NCBI RefSeq assembly: GCF_022699665.1
Contig: NZ_JALDNB010000001.1
Span: 124,001-188,000 of the forward strand
DNA length: 64,000 nt
Direction: 5' to 3'
Source: Chryseobacterium aahli
Lineage (GTDB): Bacteria; Bacteroidota; Bacteroidia; Flavobacteriales; Weeksellaceae
The notes beneath the pieces were generated by a model that worked only from the letters and a program-made list of their open reading frames with translations, was not told the origin of the DNA and did not search any database. Positions 9,893 through 17,999 of this stretch are shown here, one piece after another; the first letter of the stretch is position 1, and every line of letters starts with the position of its first letter. Position numbers and translations under genes: made by a program.

Positions 9893-9940
9893 TGTAAATA
9901 TACATCAATACTTACCTAATTCTTATTCAACAAAATTCAT

Positions 9941-10855
9941 ATGAAAGAACTACTAATATTAATAATAAAGAACAGCAATAAAGATTTAAGTCTTTTAGAT
10001 TTTCCAGAATTCAAAATTGTAAATATTCACGATGAAGATTTTGTAAGATTTTTAGAAGATACTAATACTCCTTCCGAAGATTTTATCAATTTGGTAGTTG
10101 AAAATCAAAAGTATTCAAATGAACCTAGATTTGCTATATTTCAAAAAGATTTAAGTCAAATATTGTCTATAAAAAAGGTTTATGATGTTTTTAATTTTCT
10201 AAAAGTATTATTTCCTAGTGCTTTAGAAATTGAGTTTACATTAAGTTATCATTATAATCCAGAATTGAAATTTTTGTCATCTTTTAAAAATGATGAATCA
10301 TTTGCTTCAGAAAATAATTATGTAGACTTTGATGAAACGAAGTCAAATTCAATAAATAAATTTATCGCAGAAACATATAATAGACTTACTAATATAAAAT
10401 ACATTAATACTAGTAAAATTAATTATATTAATGCGTATGAATCAAGCCACTATCATTTCTCTTTCATTGCTTTCTGTATTACATTGGAAAGTTTGATTGA
10501 CGGGAATACCGAATTATTGTATAAAATTTCAAGAGCAACAGCATTGATTTGTGGAAAAGATGTTGATACATGCAATATAATTTTTAAGAATGTAAAAAAG
10601 ATATATAGTTTAAGAAGTAAAATTGTTCATGGTTCTGAATTTGATGATGATTTAGTTAGTAAATATTTATTTTATCTAGAGTGTCTCTGCTCAAAAGTTT
10701 TAATAGAATTATTAATTCATAACATTGAAAATCACCAAATTTTAAATGAAAAATTTACAATTCTAGGATTTGGTTATAGAAATGAAATCTCTTCGAATTG
10801 GTATAATTTTGAATATAATCCCAAAATTGAAAATATCATATATGAAACTTTGTAG
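9941..10855 (+). CDS. Apea-like HEPN domain protein, partner of the SIR2-like gene
   Basis: The N-terminal half of this 304-residue protein is acidic and unassigned. The C-terminal half (about residues 165-255) is helical and resembles Apea-type HEPN domains: an ESLIDG block, then LRSKIVHG with the diagnostic Rx4H motif at R225 and H230. HEPN proteins with this motif are usually metal-independent RNases in toxin and defence systems. It starts 48 bp after the SIR2-like gene, with no promoter visible between them, so cotranscription is likely. It could be the effector, a sensor or a partner that restrains the NADase; the sequence does not decide. It is even more AT-rich than its neighbours. Confidence 0.75.
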   Translation: MKELLILIIKNSNKDLSLLDFPEFKIVNIHDEDFVRFLEDTNTPSEDFINLVVENQKYSNEPRFAIFQKDLSQILSIKKVYDVFNFLKVLFPSALEIEFTLSYHYNPELKFLSSFKNDESFASENNYVDFDETKSNSINKFIAETYNRLTNIKYINTSKINYINAYESSHYHFSFIAFCITLESLIDGNTELLYKISRATALICGKDVDTCNIIFKNVKKIYSLRSKIVHGSEFDDDLVSKYLFYLECLCSKVLIELLIHNIENHQILNEKFTILGFGYRNEISSNWYNFEYNPKIENIIYETL

Positions 10856-10919
10856 AGAAGCTATCTCTATACATAATTCTTTATCCTACTTTTATTAGAA
10901 AACAAAACTTTCAATACAA

Positions 10920-10944
10920 AAAACCTCGCCCTCCGCGAGGTTTT
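10920..10944 (+). terminator. Intrinsic terminator after the SIR2-HEPN pair
   Basis: The stem AAAACCTCGC / GCGAGGTTTT has a 5-base loop (CCTCC) and runs into a T-rich tail. It closes the two-gene cassette 65 bp after the HEPN stop codon. Confidence 0.8.
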
Positions 10945-10995
10945 CTTATTTCAAAAAAAACACAATCTCAATCCCATTGTATTAAAAAATATTTT

Positions 10996-11003
10996 TATAT
11001 TTG
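10996..11003 (+). promoter_or_regulatory. Bacteroidetes promoter, -7 box TATATTTG
   Basis: Exact TAnnTTTG, with a TTG at 10977-10979 as a possible -33 element (16-bp spacing, slightly short). It lies 24 bp before the ATG of the frameshifted heptad-repeat gene. The same TATATTTG precedes the DUF6261 gene at 61939. Confidence 0.5.
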
Positions 11004-11026
11004 TCTGAAGAACAACAAAAAACAAA

Positions 11027-11463
11027 ATGATGATATTAAGAAATAACCCCGCAGTTCATGCGCAGGCTTCCGGCACTTCCGGTTCCAAAAACCAACTCAA
11101 CACTTTTCACCCCATTGCTCATCTCAAAAAACGGTAAACTGTTCCGTTGGTTCGTTCAGGCAGTTCGATGAGTATTTCAACCACTTCGAAAGGACAGTCA
11201 GGCAATCCGTTGAGGCGTTCAACTGTTCCGTAAAGGCGTTCAACTGTTCCGTAAAGGCGTTCAACTGTTCCGTAAAGGCAATCAACCGCTCCGAAGAGCC
11301 AATCAACCGTTCCGAAGAGGCTATCAACCATTCCGAAGAAGCGATCAACCACTCCGAAGAGGCAATCAAGTACAATTTGTTATATTTCAATACTTTACGG
11401 GCGTTTCCGAAAAGTAAGGGGATTCAACAGACAGAATACAATAGACTTCAAACTCATTTTTAA
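11027..11463 (+). pseudogene. Frameshifted small gene encoding a heptad-repeat (coiled-coil-like) protein
   Basis: From the ATG at 11027 the frame runs 36 codons (MMILRNNPAVH ...) to a TAA at 11135. Just before it is a run of six A (11126-11131). With one more A the frame would continue without interruption to TAA at 11461, giving about 145 residues. The continuation contains 7-residue repeats such as FNCSVKA (three copies), INRSEEA and INHSEEA, suggesting a helical coiled coil. A perfect -7 box lies 24 bp upstream. It may be a pseudogene, a phase-variable gene or an assembly error in the A tract. No family is recognised. Confidence 0.5.
11155..11364 (+). repeat. 21-bp tandem repeat array, ten units
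   Basis: Three exact or nearly exact units of TTCAACTGTTCCGTAAAGGC(G/A) lie at 11218-11280. They are followed by four ATCAACCxxTCCGAAGAxxC units (11281-11364) and preceded by three degenerate units from 11155. The 21-bp period equals seven codons, so the array adds or loses heptads without shifting frame. Minus-strand frames are also open, as expected for a period divisible by three. Confidence 0.85.
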
Positions 11464-11483
11464 ACACAAAAAATTATTTTATT

Positions 11484-12164
11484 ATGAAAAAAGAACAGGT
11501 AGTACGTACTTTCAAATTGGCAGACTCCGTACTGAAACAAAAAGCAGATGAACTGATCGGAGACATCAACGAATTTACAGACCGCGGCTATAACGCCGAC
11601 AAAAAGACCGAACTGACGACAGCACTCAACGCAGTAGATAACTTCTCAAGCGATGAACAGCTGGAATCCATCAAAATGGATCTCACCGAACAGAAAGATG
11701 CCGCCAGAAAAGCCCTTGAAAAATCGATGCGCAGTATTTTTAAAATGGCAGAAAATGTTTTCGGACTCTACAGTGCCAAATACAAGGAATTCGGCAATGC
11801 AGGAATCAGTCAGCTCAGCGATGCAGAGGTGGTGCGCATTGCCAAAATGATGAGCGTGACGGCAGAAAAATATCTACCCCAACTTGCTGACGAAGGCCTT
11901 ACCTCAGAGAAACTCGCTACACTCATGACACAAAGGGATGCTCTGGATGTTGCCATCGATGCACAGGCTCAAGGAGTATCTGATAGGGATGTAGCCGCAG
12001 AAGGCCGTGTAGAAGCACTCAATAACCTCTACCAGCTACTCACAAAATACGCCGGCACCGGCCAGGATATTTTCTACGAAACCAACGAAGCCAAATACAA
12101 CGACTACATCATCTATGACACCCCAAGCGGTCTTCCGGAAACTCCGCCTACGGATCTGGTGTAA
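11484..12164 (+). CDS. Hypothetical helical protein, 226 residues
   Basis: The ATG at 11484 begins MKKEQVVRTFKLADS. The product is predicted almost wholly helical, rich in Ala, Glu, Lys and Leu, with no signal peptide or membrane segment and a Pro/Thr-rich tail (PSGLPETPPTDLV). I do not recognise the family. Its GC content is visibly higher than that of the SIR2-HEPN genes. It follows the heptad-repeat gene by 20 bp and may be cotranscribed with it. Its stop codon abuts the first palindromic repeat of the downstream cluster. The general character (helical, higher GC, repeats downstream) resembles the DUF6261 locus near 62 kb, but I cannot show homology by eye. Confidence 0.7.
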   Translation: MKKEQVVRTFKLADSVLKQKADELIGDINEFTDRGYNADKKTELTTALNAVDNFSSDEQLESIKMDLTEQKDAARKALEKSMRSIFKMAENVFGLYSAKYKEFGNAGISQLSDAEVVRIAKMMSVTAEKYLPQLADEGLTSEKLATLMTQRDALDVAIDAQAQGVSDRDVAAEGRVEALNNLYQLLTKYAGTGQDIFYETNEAKYNDYIIYDTPSGLPETPPTDLV

Positions 12165-12165
12165 A

Positions 12166-12550
12166 CTTCTCGATACGGTTTTTTTCAAAACCTACTCGAA
12201 GTGACGACTTGTTTACGCGATACCGAATCAACTCCGTCAGTCGAGCTTCGTCAGTTCGAGTGTTTTTCGAAGCGAGGCGCAGAAAAATGTATCGAGAATC
12301 CGTGAACCGAAGCACAAAATTTGTCTATAAAACACAAACTTCTCGATACGAGTTTTTGCAAAACTCTACTCGAAGTGACGGCGTGTTTACACGATAACGA
12401 TCTAGCTCCGTCAGTCGCTCGTCAGTTCGAGTGTTTTTCGCAGTGAAACGGAGAAAAATGTATCGAGAACCCATGAACCGAAGCAGAAAATTTGTCTCTA
12501 AAACAAAAACTTCTCGATACGGTTTTCTTCAAAAATCTACTTGAAGTGAC
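12166..12550 (+). repeat. Palindromic repeat cluster, left half (five elements)
   Basis: Elements alternate in orientation: reverse at 12166-12206, forward at 12249-12300, reverse at 12339-12380, forward at 12420-12470 and reverse at 12510-12550. Forward units start CGTCAGTTCGAGTGTTTTTC and end GTATCGAGAAC. Reverse units start CTTCTCGATACG and end ACTCGAAGTGACG. Each unit is an imperfect hairpin (TTTTTC/GAAAAA), and forward-reverse neighbours, separated by about 40 bp, form a larger palindrome. This fills the 12165-12586 gap; open frames here are artefacts. Confidence 0.9.
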
Positions 12551-12586
12551 CTTTCGTTGAATCAAAACTTATTAATACAATTGATC

Positions 12587-12880
12587 ATGCAAACTTCATT
12601 TGTTTACATCCTACTTTGTGCCGACAACACCTATTACACAGGTGTCACAGAAAATGTTTACAAACGTTTTGACGAACATCAGGACGGAAAACACTTCGGT
12701 TCTTATACTTTCTCAAGACGCCCGTTACAACTCGTCTATTTTTGTCAATTTATGGATATCGAACAAGCAATTGTCTTTGAGAAAAAGATTAAGAAATGGT
12801 CTCAGGCAAAGAAATTAGCATTAATTGAAGGCAGATATAAAGACCTGCCTAATCTTGCGAAAAAGAAATTTGATAAGTAA
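12587..12880 (+). CDS. GIY-YIG nuclease domain protein
   Basis: The ATG at 12587 gives a 97-residue single-domain protein; an in-frame TTG at 12557 would add only ten residues. It shows the GIY-YIG core: VYILLCAD ... YYTGVT at the N-terminus, then KRFDEHQDG and an FEKKIKKWSQAKKLALIEG helix. Related small proteins (UvrC N-domain / YhbQ-like) are DNA endonucleases or their relatives. The gene lies inside a palindromic repeat cluster, with five elements on its left and four on its right. This invites the idea, not shown here, that the nuclease acts on or spreads with the repeats. Confidence 0.85.
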   Translation: MQTSFVYILLCADNTYYTGVTENVYKRFDEHQDGKHFGSYTFSRRPLQLVYFCQFMDIEQAIVFEKKIKKWSQAKKLALIEGRYKDLPNLAKKKFDK

Positions 12881-12902
12881 TTTACCTGTATCGTCAGTAG
12901 CT

Positions 12903-13196
12903 CGTCAGTTCGAGTGTTTTTCGCAGCGCAGCGCAGAAAAATGTATCGAGAACCCGTGAACCGAAGGACAAGATCGGTCTTTAAAATAAAAACTTCTCGA
13001 TACGATTTTTTTCAAAAATCTACTCGAAGTGACGTTCGTTTACACGATAAGTTAGTCATCCATCAGTCGGGCCTCGTCAGTTCGAGTGTTTTTAGCAGTG
13101 AAACGGAGAAAAATGTATCGAGAACTCGTGAACCATGGGCTGCCTGTGAATCAAGAACTTCTCGATACGGTTTTATAAAACCTACTCGAAGTGACG
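12903..13196 (+). repeat. Palindromic repeat cluster, right half (four elements)
   Basis: Forward elements lie at 12903-12953 and 13075-13125, reverse at 12993-13034 and 13158-13196, with the same termini and spacing as the left half. Interior loops differ (GCAGCGCAGCGC versus GCAGTGAAACGG), so copies are related but diverged. The stretch 12881-13285 holds only these repeats and the alaS terminator. Confidence 0.9.
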
Positions 13197-13222
13197 GAGA
13201 CAGTGACGGGAGGATTAAATAC

Positions 13223-13256
13223 AACCAATCCCTTTCAAAGCTGAAAGGGATTGGTT
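13223..13256 (-). terminator. Terminator of alaS
   Basis: A perfect 15-bp stem, AACCAATCCCTTTCA / TGAAAGGGATTGGTT, has a 4-base loop. It lies 30 bp past the alaS stop codon. Confidence 0.75.
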
Positions 13257-13285
13257 ATTATAAAAAAATACGTGTTAAAATTAAA

Positions 13286-15889
13286 TTAAAGATTCAAAGC
13301 TTTCTGATATGCATTCTCCAAACCATCAAGATTTTTTCCGCCAGCTGTTGCAAAACCTGGATTTCCGCCGCCACCGCCTTGGATTTCTTTTGCTAAATCT
13401 TTCACAATCGTTCCTGCCTGATAACTTGAAGCCAAATCATCAGAAATTCCCACGGTAATCATTGGTTTTCCGTCGTAATCTGACAAAACAATCGTCACAG
13501 AAGTCGGGATTTCTTTCTTCAGTTGGAATACAATATCTTTTACTGAACCTGCGTCCAGAGAAGTTTTCTTTACCAAAAGCTGTTTGTCACCTTTGTGTTC
13601 GTAAGCCGTTTTCCAATCGCCGATTTCGCCTTTTGCTTTTTCTTTTTTCAGAGATTCAACTTCAGATTTTAATGCTGAATTTTCTTCGATCAATTTCTCG
13701 ATTGATTTTACAACGTCTTTAGATTTAAGCAATTGAGAAAGTTCAATCACCTGTTTTTCTAAATTCTTGAAATACTCTTCAGATTTATCTCCTGAAATCG
13801 CTTCAATTCTTCTGATTCCTGCCGCAGCAGAACTTTCAGAATTGATTTTAAAATGACCGATTTCACTTGTATGCTTAACGTGAGTTCCACCGCACAATTC
13901 TTTTGAACTTCCAAACTGGATCATTCTCACGCTGTCTCCGTATTTTTCACCAAACAATGCCATTGCACCTTTGTCAATCGCCTCCTGAATCGGAATATTT
14001 CTAAACTCCTGAAGAGCGATATTTTCTTTAATTTTTGCATTGACTTTTTCTTCAATCAAAGCCAATTCTTCTTCAGTCATTTTACTGAAATGCGAGAAGT
14101 CAAAACGCAGATAATCTGGACCAACGAATGAACCTTTCTGTTCAACATGAGTTCCTAAAACTTCTCTCAAAGCTTCGTGCAATAAGTGCGTAACAGAGTG
14201 GTTCGCCTGAGAATTTTTTCTTTCGGTTGCATTGACTTTAGCATAGAAAACAGCTCCTGCATCTTTCGGAAGTCCGTTGATTAACGAAATAATCAATCCG
14301 TTTTCCTTTTTGGTTTCTAAAACTTCAAAGCTTTCAACCGCATTTTCCAAAACACCTTTATCACCGATTTGTCCACCACCTTCAGGATAGAAAGGGGAGT
14401 TGCTCAACACCACCTGATAAAATTCGCCGTCTTTATTTTCTACTTTTCTGTATCTTGTAATGTAAGTTTCTGCTTCTATTTGATCGTATCCTACGAAATT
14501 TTCAGGTTTTTCTTCCAAAACAACCCAGTCGTAAACTTTAGACGCTGAGTCTTTTTTAGAACGTTGCTTTTGTTTTGCCATTTCAGCTTCAAAACCGGCT
14601 TCATCAATCGTCAAACCTTTTTCTTCTGCGATAATTCTCGTTAAATCATCTGGAAAACCATAAGTGTCATATAGTTCAAAAACTTCTACACTTGGTAAAA
14701 CTTTAGAACCTTCAGAAATCGTTTGCTGAATTAATTTTTCAACTCTTAATAAACCGTTTTCAATAGTTTTTAAGAAAGATTCTTCTTCGCTTTTAATGAC
14801 TTCAGTGACTAATTTACCTTGTTTTTCAAGCTCTGGGAAGAATTTTCCCATTTGATTTTGAAGAACAGCAACCAACTCAAAAAGGAAAGGTTCTTTTCTA
14901 TCTAAAAATCTATAAGCGTAAGAAATTCCTCTTCTTAAAATTCTTCTGATCACATAACCGGCTCCTCCGTTTGAAGGCAACTGTCCGTCAGCAATCGCAA
15001 AAGAAACCGCTCTGATGTGATCCACCACAACACGGATCGCAATATCTTTTTCGTCAGTTAAAATTCCTGTATATTTTTTTCCTGAAAGTTCTTCCACTTT
15101 AGCAATCAAAGGGGTAAAAACATCAGTATCATAATTGGAAGATTTCCCTTGTAAAGCCATACAAAGGCGCTCGAATCCCATTCCCGTATCAATATGTCTT
15201 GCTGGAAGATTTTCCAAAGAACCGTCCGCTTTTCTGTTGAACTGCATGAAGACGAGATTCCAGATTTCGACAACCTGAGGATGATCATTGTTAACCAATT
15301 CAAGTCCGGAAATTTTAGCCTTCTCTTCGGGAGTTCTCAAGTCTACATGGATTTCAGAACAAGGTCCACACGGTCCGCTTGCGCCCATTTCCCAGAAGTT
15401 ATCTTTTTTATTTCCGTTGATGATTCTGTCTTCGGAAACAAATTGTTTCCAAAGATCATAAGCTTCAGTATCTCTTTCAAGATTTTCTTTTTCGTCACCT
15501 TCAAAAATAGTGACGTACAAATTTTCTTTTGGAATTCCGTACACCTCTGTCAGCAATTCCCAAGCCCAAGAAATCGCTTCTTTTTTAAAATAATCACCAA
15601 AAGACCAGTTCCCCAGCATTTCAAACATCGTGTGGTGATAGGTATCACGACCCACATCATCCAAATCATTGTGTTTTCCGGAAACTCTCAAACACTTTTG
15701 TGTATCGGCAATTCTCGGTGCAGTCGGAGTTTTATATCCTAAGAAAAAATCTTTGAACTGCGTCATTCCCGAGTTGGAAAACATTAGTGTAGGATCATCT
15801 TTCAACACAATTGGTGCTGAAGGAACGATAAGGTGGTTTTTACTTTTAAAATAATCTAAAAACTGTTGGCGTATTTCCTGTGAAGTCAT
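13286..15889 (-). CDS. alaS: Alanyl-tRNA synthetase
   Basis: This 867-residue protein has the full class II AlaRS layout. The catalytic N-terminus begins MTSQEIRQQFLDYF with the SNSGMTQFKD and TYHHTMFEMLGNW blocks. The editing domain shows HSVTHLLHEAL (HxxxH, about residue 561) and CGGTH (about residue 665), which bind zinc and clear Ser/Gly mischarged tRNA. The C-terminal DHHA1-like domain has GGGGGNPGFATAGG. It charges tRNA-Ala in the cytoplasm. It is transcribed alone, with a -7 box 53 bp upstream and a strong terminator downstream. Confidence 0.98.
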   Translation of the reverse strand: MTSQEIRQQFLDYFKSKNHLIVPSAPIVLKDDPTLMFSNSGMTQFKDFFLGYKTPTAPRIADTQKCLRVSGKHNDLDDVGRDTYHHTMFEMLGNWSFGDYFKKEAISWAWELLTEVYGIPKENLYVTIFEGDEKENLERDTEAYDLWKQFVSEDRIINGNKKDNFWEMGASGPCGPCSEIHVDLRTPEEKAKISGLELVNNDHPQVVEIWNLVFMQFNRKADGSLENLPARHIDTGMGFERLCMALQGKSSNYDTDVFTPLIAKVEELSGKKYTGILTDEKDIAIRVVVDHIRAVSFAIADGQLPSNGGAGYVIRRILRRGISYAYRFLDRKEPFLFELVAVLQNQMGKFFPELEKQGKLVTEVIKSEEESFLKTIENGLLRVEKLIQQTISEGSKVLPSVEVFELYDTYGFPDDLTRIIAEEKGLTIDEAGFEAEMAKQKQRSKKDSASKVYDWVVLEEKPENFVGYDQIEAETYITRYRKVENKDGEFYQVVLSNSPFYPEGGGQIGDKGVLENAVESFEVLETKKENGLIISLINGLPKDAGAVFYAKVNATERKNSQANHSVTHLLHEALREVLGTHVEQKGSFVGPDYLRFDFSHFSKMTEEELALIEEKVNAKIKENIALQEFRNIPIQEAIDKGAMALFGEKYGDSVRMIQFGSSKELCGGTHVKHTSEIGHFKINSESSAAAGIRRIEAISGDKSEEYFKNLEKQVIELSQLLKSKDVVKSIEKLIEENSALKSEVESLKKEKAKGEIGDWKTAYEHKGDKQLLVKKTSLDAGSVKDIVFQLKKEIPTSVTIVLSDYDGKPMITVGISDDLASSYQAGTIVKDLAKEIQGGGGGNPGFATAGGKNLDGLENAYQKALNL

Positions 15890-15941
15890 ATTTGTTGCTT
15901 TTGGCTAATTGCTTTTCGCTTTTAGCTTTTTTAATGATTGG

Positions 15942-15949
15942 CAAATTTA
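15942..15949 (-). promoter_or_regulatory. Bacteroidetes -7 box upstream of alaS
   Basis: On the minus strand it reads TAAATTTG, an exact TAnnTTTG match 53 bp before the ATG. Confidence 0.4.
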
Positions 15950-16134
15950 ATATTTTTAAGTGATTGTGAAATAGAGTTGCTATGAATTAATGAAAATTAT
16001 CAAGTGTATTTTAAAGTTTGAATGTAATTATTCTAAACCTCTTGTATTTCTTAGATAAACGAAGTGGCTTTGCTTCAGCTTTAATATTATTAAAAGAGGA
16101 ATCAGCGAATCTTCGATTTGTATAACTTTAATTT

Positions 16135-16290
16135 TAAGCAAGTTTTTTAATCTTTTTGTTTAACCTTGCGTTTATTTTTAATGCAAAGAAAGACTAAGAT
16201 TTTTTGACAAAAACAATCTTTATTTTAAGTAAAACAAAGGCGTTTCACTTATTAAAGAAATACAAGGTTCAATTTCAACATTAAGATAAT
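16135..16290 (-). repeat. Decayed intergenic repeat in the alaS-msrA gap
   Basis: The gap 15890-16598 has no gene. Positions 16222-16285, read on the minus strand, contain CTTAATGTTGAA and ATAAGTGAAACGCCTTTGT. These closely match 5813-5824 and 5850-5868. The rest of the gap is AT-rich with no structure I can name. Confidence 0.4.
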
Positions 16291-16598
16291 TAATTTTTAG
16301 GATGATTAAGAATCAATTAAAATTGATGTAAGCATGCTGCTTAATCATTCACCGTGGTGAATCTTAAAAAAAATATAAAAGTATTTTATTCTTAAAAATT
16401 TAATGCCCTTAATGTTTTAAAAGAAAATTGTCCCTAATCCTTTTAAAACAAACCTTCTAAGATTTTTCGTATATAATCTTGTAGAAATTGATCGTTGAAA
16501 ATTAAACTAAATCAAATTTAATTTTAGCGTGAAATTTGCATCTAACAAAAGTGTTCTAAAATTATATCAACAAAATGATTAAGCATAACAAACAAAAA

Positions 16599-17249
16599 AT
16601 GAAAAATATATTCATATTACTCGGAATGTTTCTTGGGATCGCTGTTTTTGCAGCAAGCTGCGGAGATTCTCAAAAAGTAAAACCAACAGAAACTAAAGAA
16701 GAAAATCAAAAAATTATGGAAGCAGGAAATGTAAAAGAAGTTTATTTTGCAGGCGGATGTTTTTGGGGAACCGAACATTTATTTCAGCAGGTAAGAGGTG
16801 TTGTAGGAACGGAAGTAGGATATGCGAACGGGAAAACTAAAAATCCAACATATGAAGAAGTGGTGAGTCATACGACAGGTTTTACGGAAGCGGTAAAAGT
16901 AAAGTATGATGCAGATGACGTAGATTTGAAACTGTTGATTGAACTTTATTTTAAATCAATCGATCCTACGACTTTGAACAGACAGGGAAATGATGTGGGA
17001 GATAATTACCGAAGCGGAATTTATTTTACAGACAAAAATACAGAAGCAATCGTAAAAGCTGAGGTTGAAAAATTAGCCAAGAATTATTCTAAACCGGTCG
17101 TTGTAGAAGTTGAAACTTTAAAGAATTTCTACAGAGCTGAAGATTATCATCAGGATTATCTGAACGCAAATCCTGGAGGATACTGTCATATTGAACCTGG
17201 ACTTTTTGAAGAAGCCAGAAAAGCAAACCCACCAAAAGCGAAAAAATAA
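16599..17249 (+). CDS. msrA: Peptide methionine-S-sulfoxide reductase MsrA, lipoprotein form
   Basis: MsrA reduces the S epimer of methionine sulfoxide in proteins. The active-site block GGCFWGTEHLF carries the catalytic Cys; GVVGTEVGYANG and EDYHQDYL with a late GGYCHIEP complete the family signature. The ATG at 16599 is preferred because it gives a compact lipoprotein signal (MKNIFILLGM ... AASC); an ATG at 16575 would add eight residues. The lipobox places it in the envelope rather than the cytoplasm, where it would repair oxidised exported proteins. It is monocistronic with its own terminator. Confidence 0.92.
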   Translation: MKNIFILLGMFLGIAVFAASCGDSQKVKPTETKEENQKIMEAGNVKEVYFAGGCFWGTEHLFQQVRGVVGTEVGYANGKTKNPTYEEVVSHTTGFTEAVKVKYDADDVDLKLLIELYFKSIDPTTLNRQGNDVGDNYRSGIYFTDKNTEAIVKAEVEKLAKNYSKPVVVEVETLKNFYRAEDYHQDYLNANPGGYCHIEPGLFEEARKANPPKAKK

Positions 17250-17253
17250 AATT

Positions 17254-17280
17254 GAAAAGTTGTCGAAAGGCAACTTTTTT
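17254..17280 (+). terminator. Terminator after msrA
   Basis: The hairpin AAAAGTTGTC GAAA GGCAACTTTT runs into a T tract. It sits between the convergent msrA and the gene ending at 17280. Confidence 0.7.
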
Positions 17281-17918
17281 TAGTTTAAAAACCTTTCTTT
17301 GATGCTGAACATGGAGATGTTCAGGAAGATTAAAAATCCGAAGATTATGTAGAACGCTTCTTTTGGAAGTTGCTTTATGAAAAATTGAGAATCATCGAAA
17401 AATGTTGGTTTATATTCATTATAAATTACATCGTTACAAAGTAAACAATCATATTCAATTTCCTTTACATTTGGATCTATATAACTGACCGTAGCGAAAA
17501 GATGCCCTGTTTTATCTAAATCTAAGCCATATCTGTCTTGCTTAGCAATAGCCATATCATTAAGCAAAGAAGCGAAATCGCCATAAGTATTGTTGTCATC
17601 TAAAATAAATTCGATTCCGGTTTCTTTTTTATTTCTCTTCTGAAGTTCCTTAATTTTTGAAACGTAAAATTTAGAATTGTTTTTTGCGGAATTTGGCTCA
17701 ACGATTATTTTTTGATAATCCCAATCTCTTACTTGCTCGAAAGTCATGAATTGCTCTTTTAGAGGAATATTAGGATTGTATTTTGCAGGTAAACCCAAGT
17801 CCATGACATTAGGAATTGGTTCATTTAGTTTTCGATTCCCCAAATACCAGAACAAAACAGGAATCAATAATGCACTTATCAATCCCGGAACATAGTATAT
17901 TTTCTTTCCTGAAATCAT
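17280..17918 (-). CDS. Hypothetical membrane protein of the ABC transporter operon
   Basis: The ATG at 17916-17918 (MISGKKIYYVPG) is preferred over one 36 bases upstream because the first membrane segment (PGLISALLIPVLFWYLG) then sits at the N-terminus. A second membrane segment lies near the C-terminus (FYIIFGFLIFLNISMF), leaving about 150 soluble residues between. It shows no motif I recognise. It follows the ABC permease gene by 81 bp on the same strand, so it probably belongs to the same transcript and may be an accessory subunit. Confidence 0.7.
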   Translation of the reverse strand: MISGKKIYYVPGLISALLIPVLFWYLGNRKLNEPIPNVMDLGLPAKYNPNIPLKEQFMTFEQVRDWDYQKIIVEPNSAKNNSKFYVSKIKELQKRNKKETGIEFILDDNNTYGDFASLLNDMAIAKQDRYGLDLDKTGHLFATVSYIDPNVKEIEYDCLLCNDVIYNEYKPTFFDDSQFFIKQLPKEAFYIIFGFLIFLNISMFSIKERFLN

Positions 17919-17999
17919 TGGTTTAAATTTAAATAAAAAAAGTGACTCAATCATGAATCACTTTCGTATTTGAATAATTTATATCTGATAACTAAAAAA

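Noticed and set aside
11155..11364. CRISPR array
   Set aside because: Units of 21 bp are directly adjacent with no spacers, and the sequence is coding-like.
11119..11390. Two overlapping minus-strand frames with heptad-like repeats
   Set aside because: They are opposite-strand readings of the 21-bp array. A period divisible by three keeps every frame open, and the plus strand has the promoter box.
12166..13196. CRISPR array
   Set aside because: Elements alternate in orientation, are themselves palindromic and have related rather than unique spacers. No cas genes are present.
12914..13396. 160-codon open frame on the plus strand
   Set aside because: It runs through palindromic repeats and into alaS on the opposite strand, with no promoter or protein-like composition.
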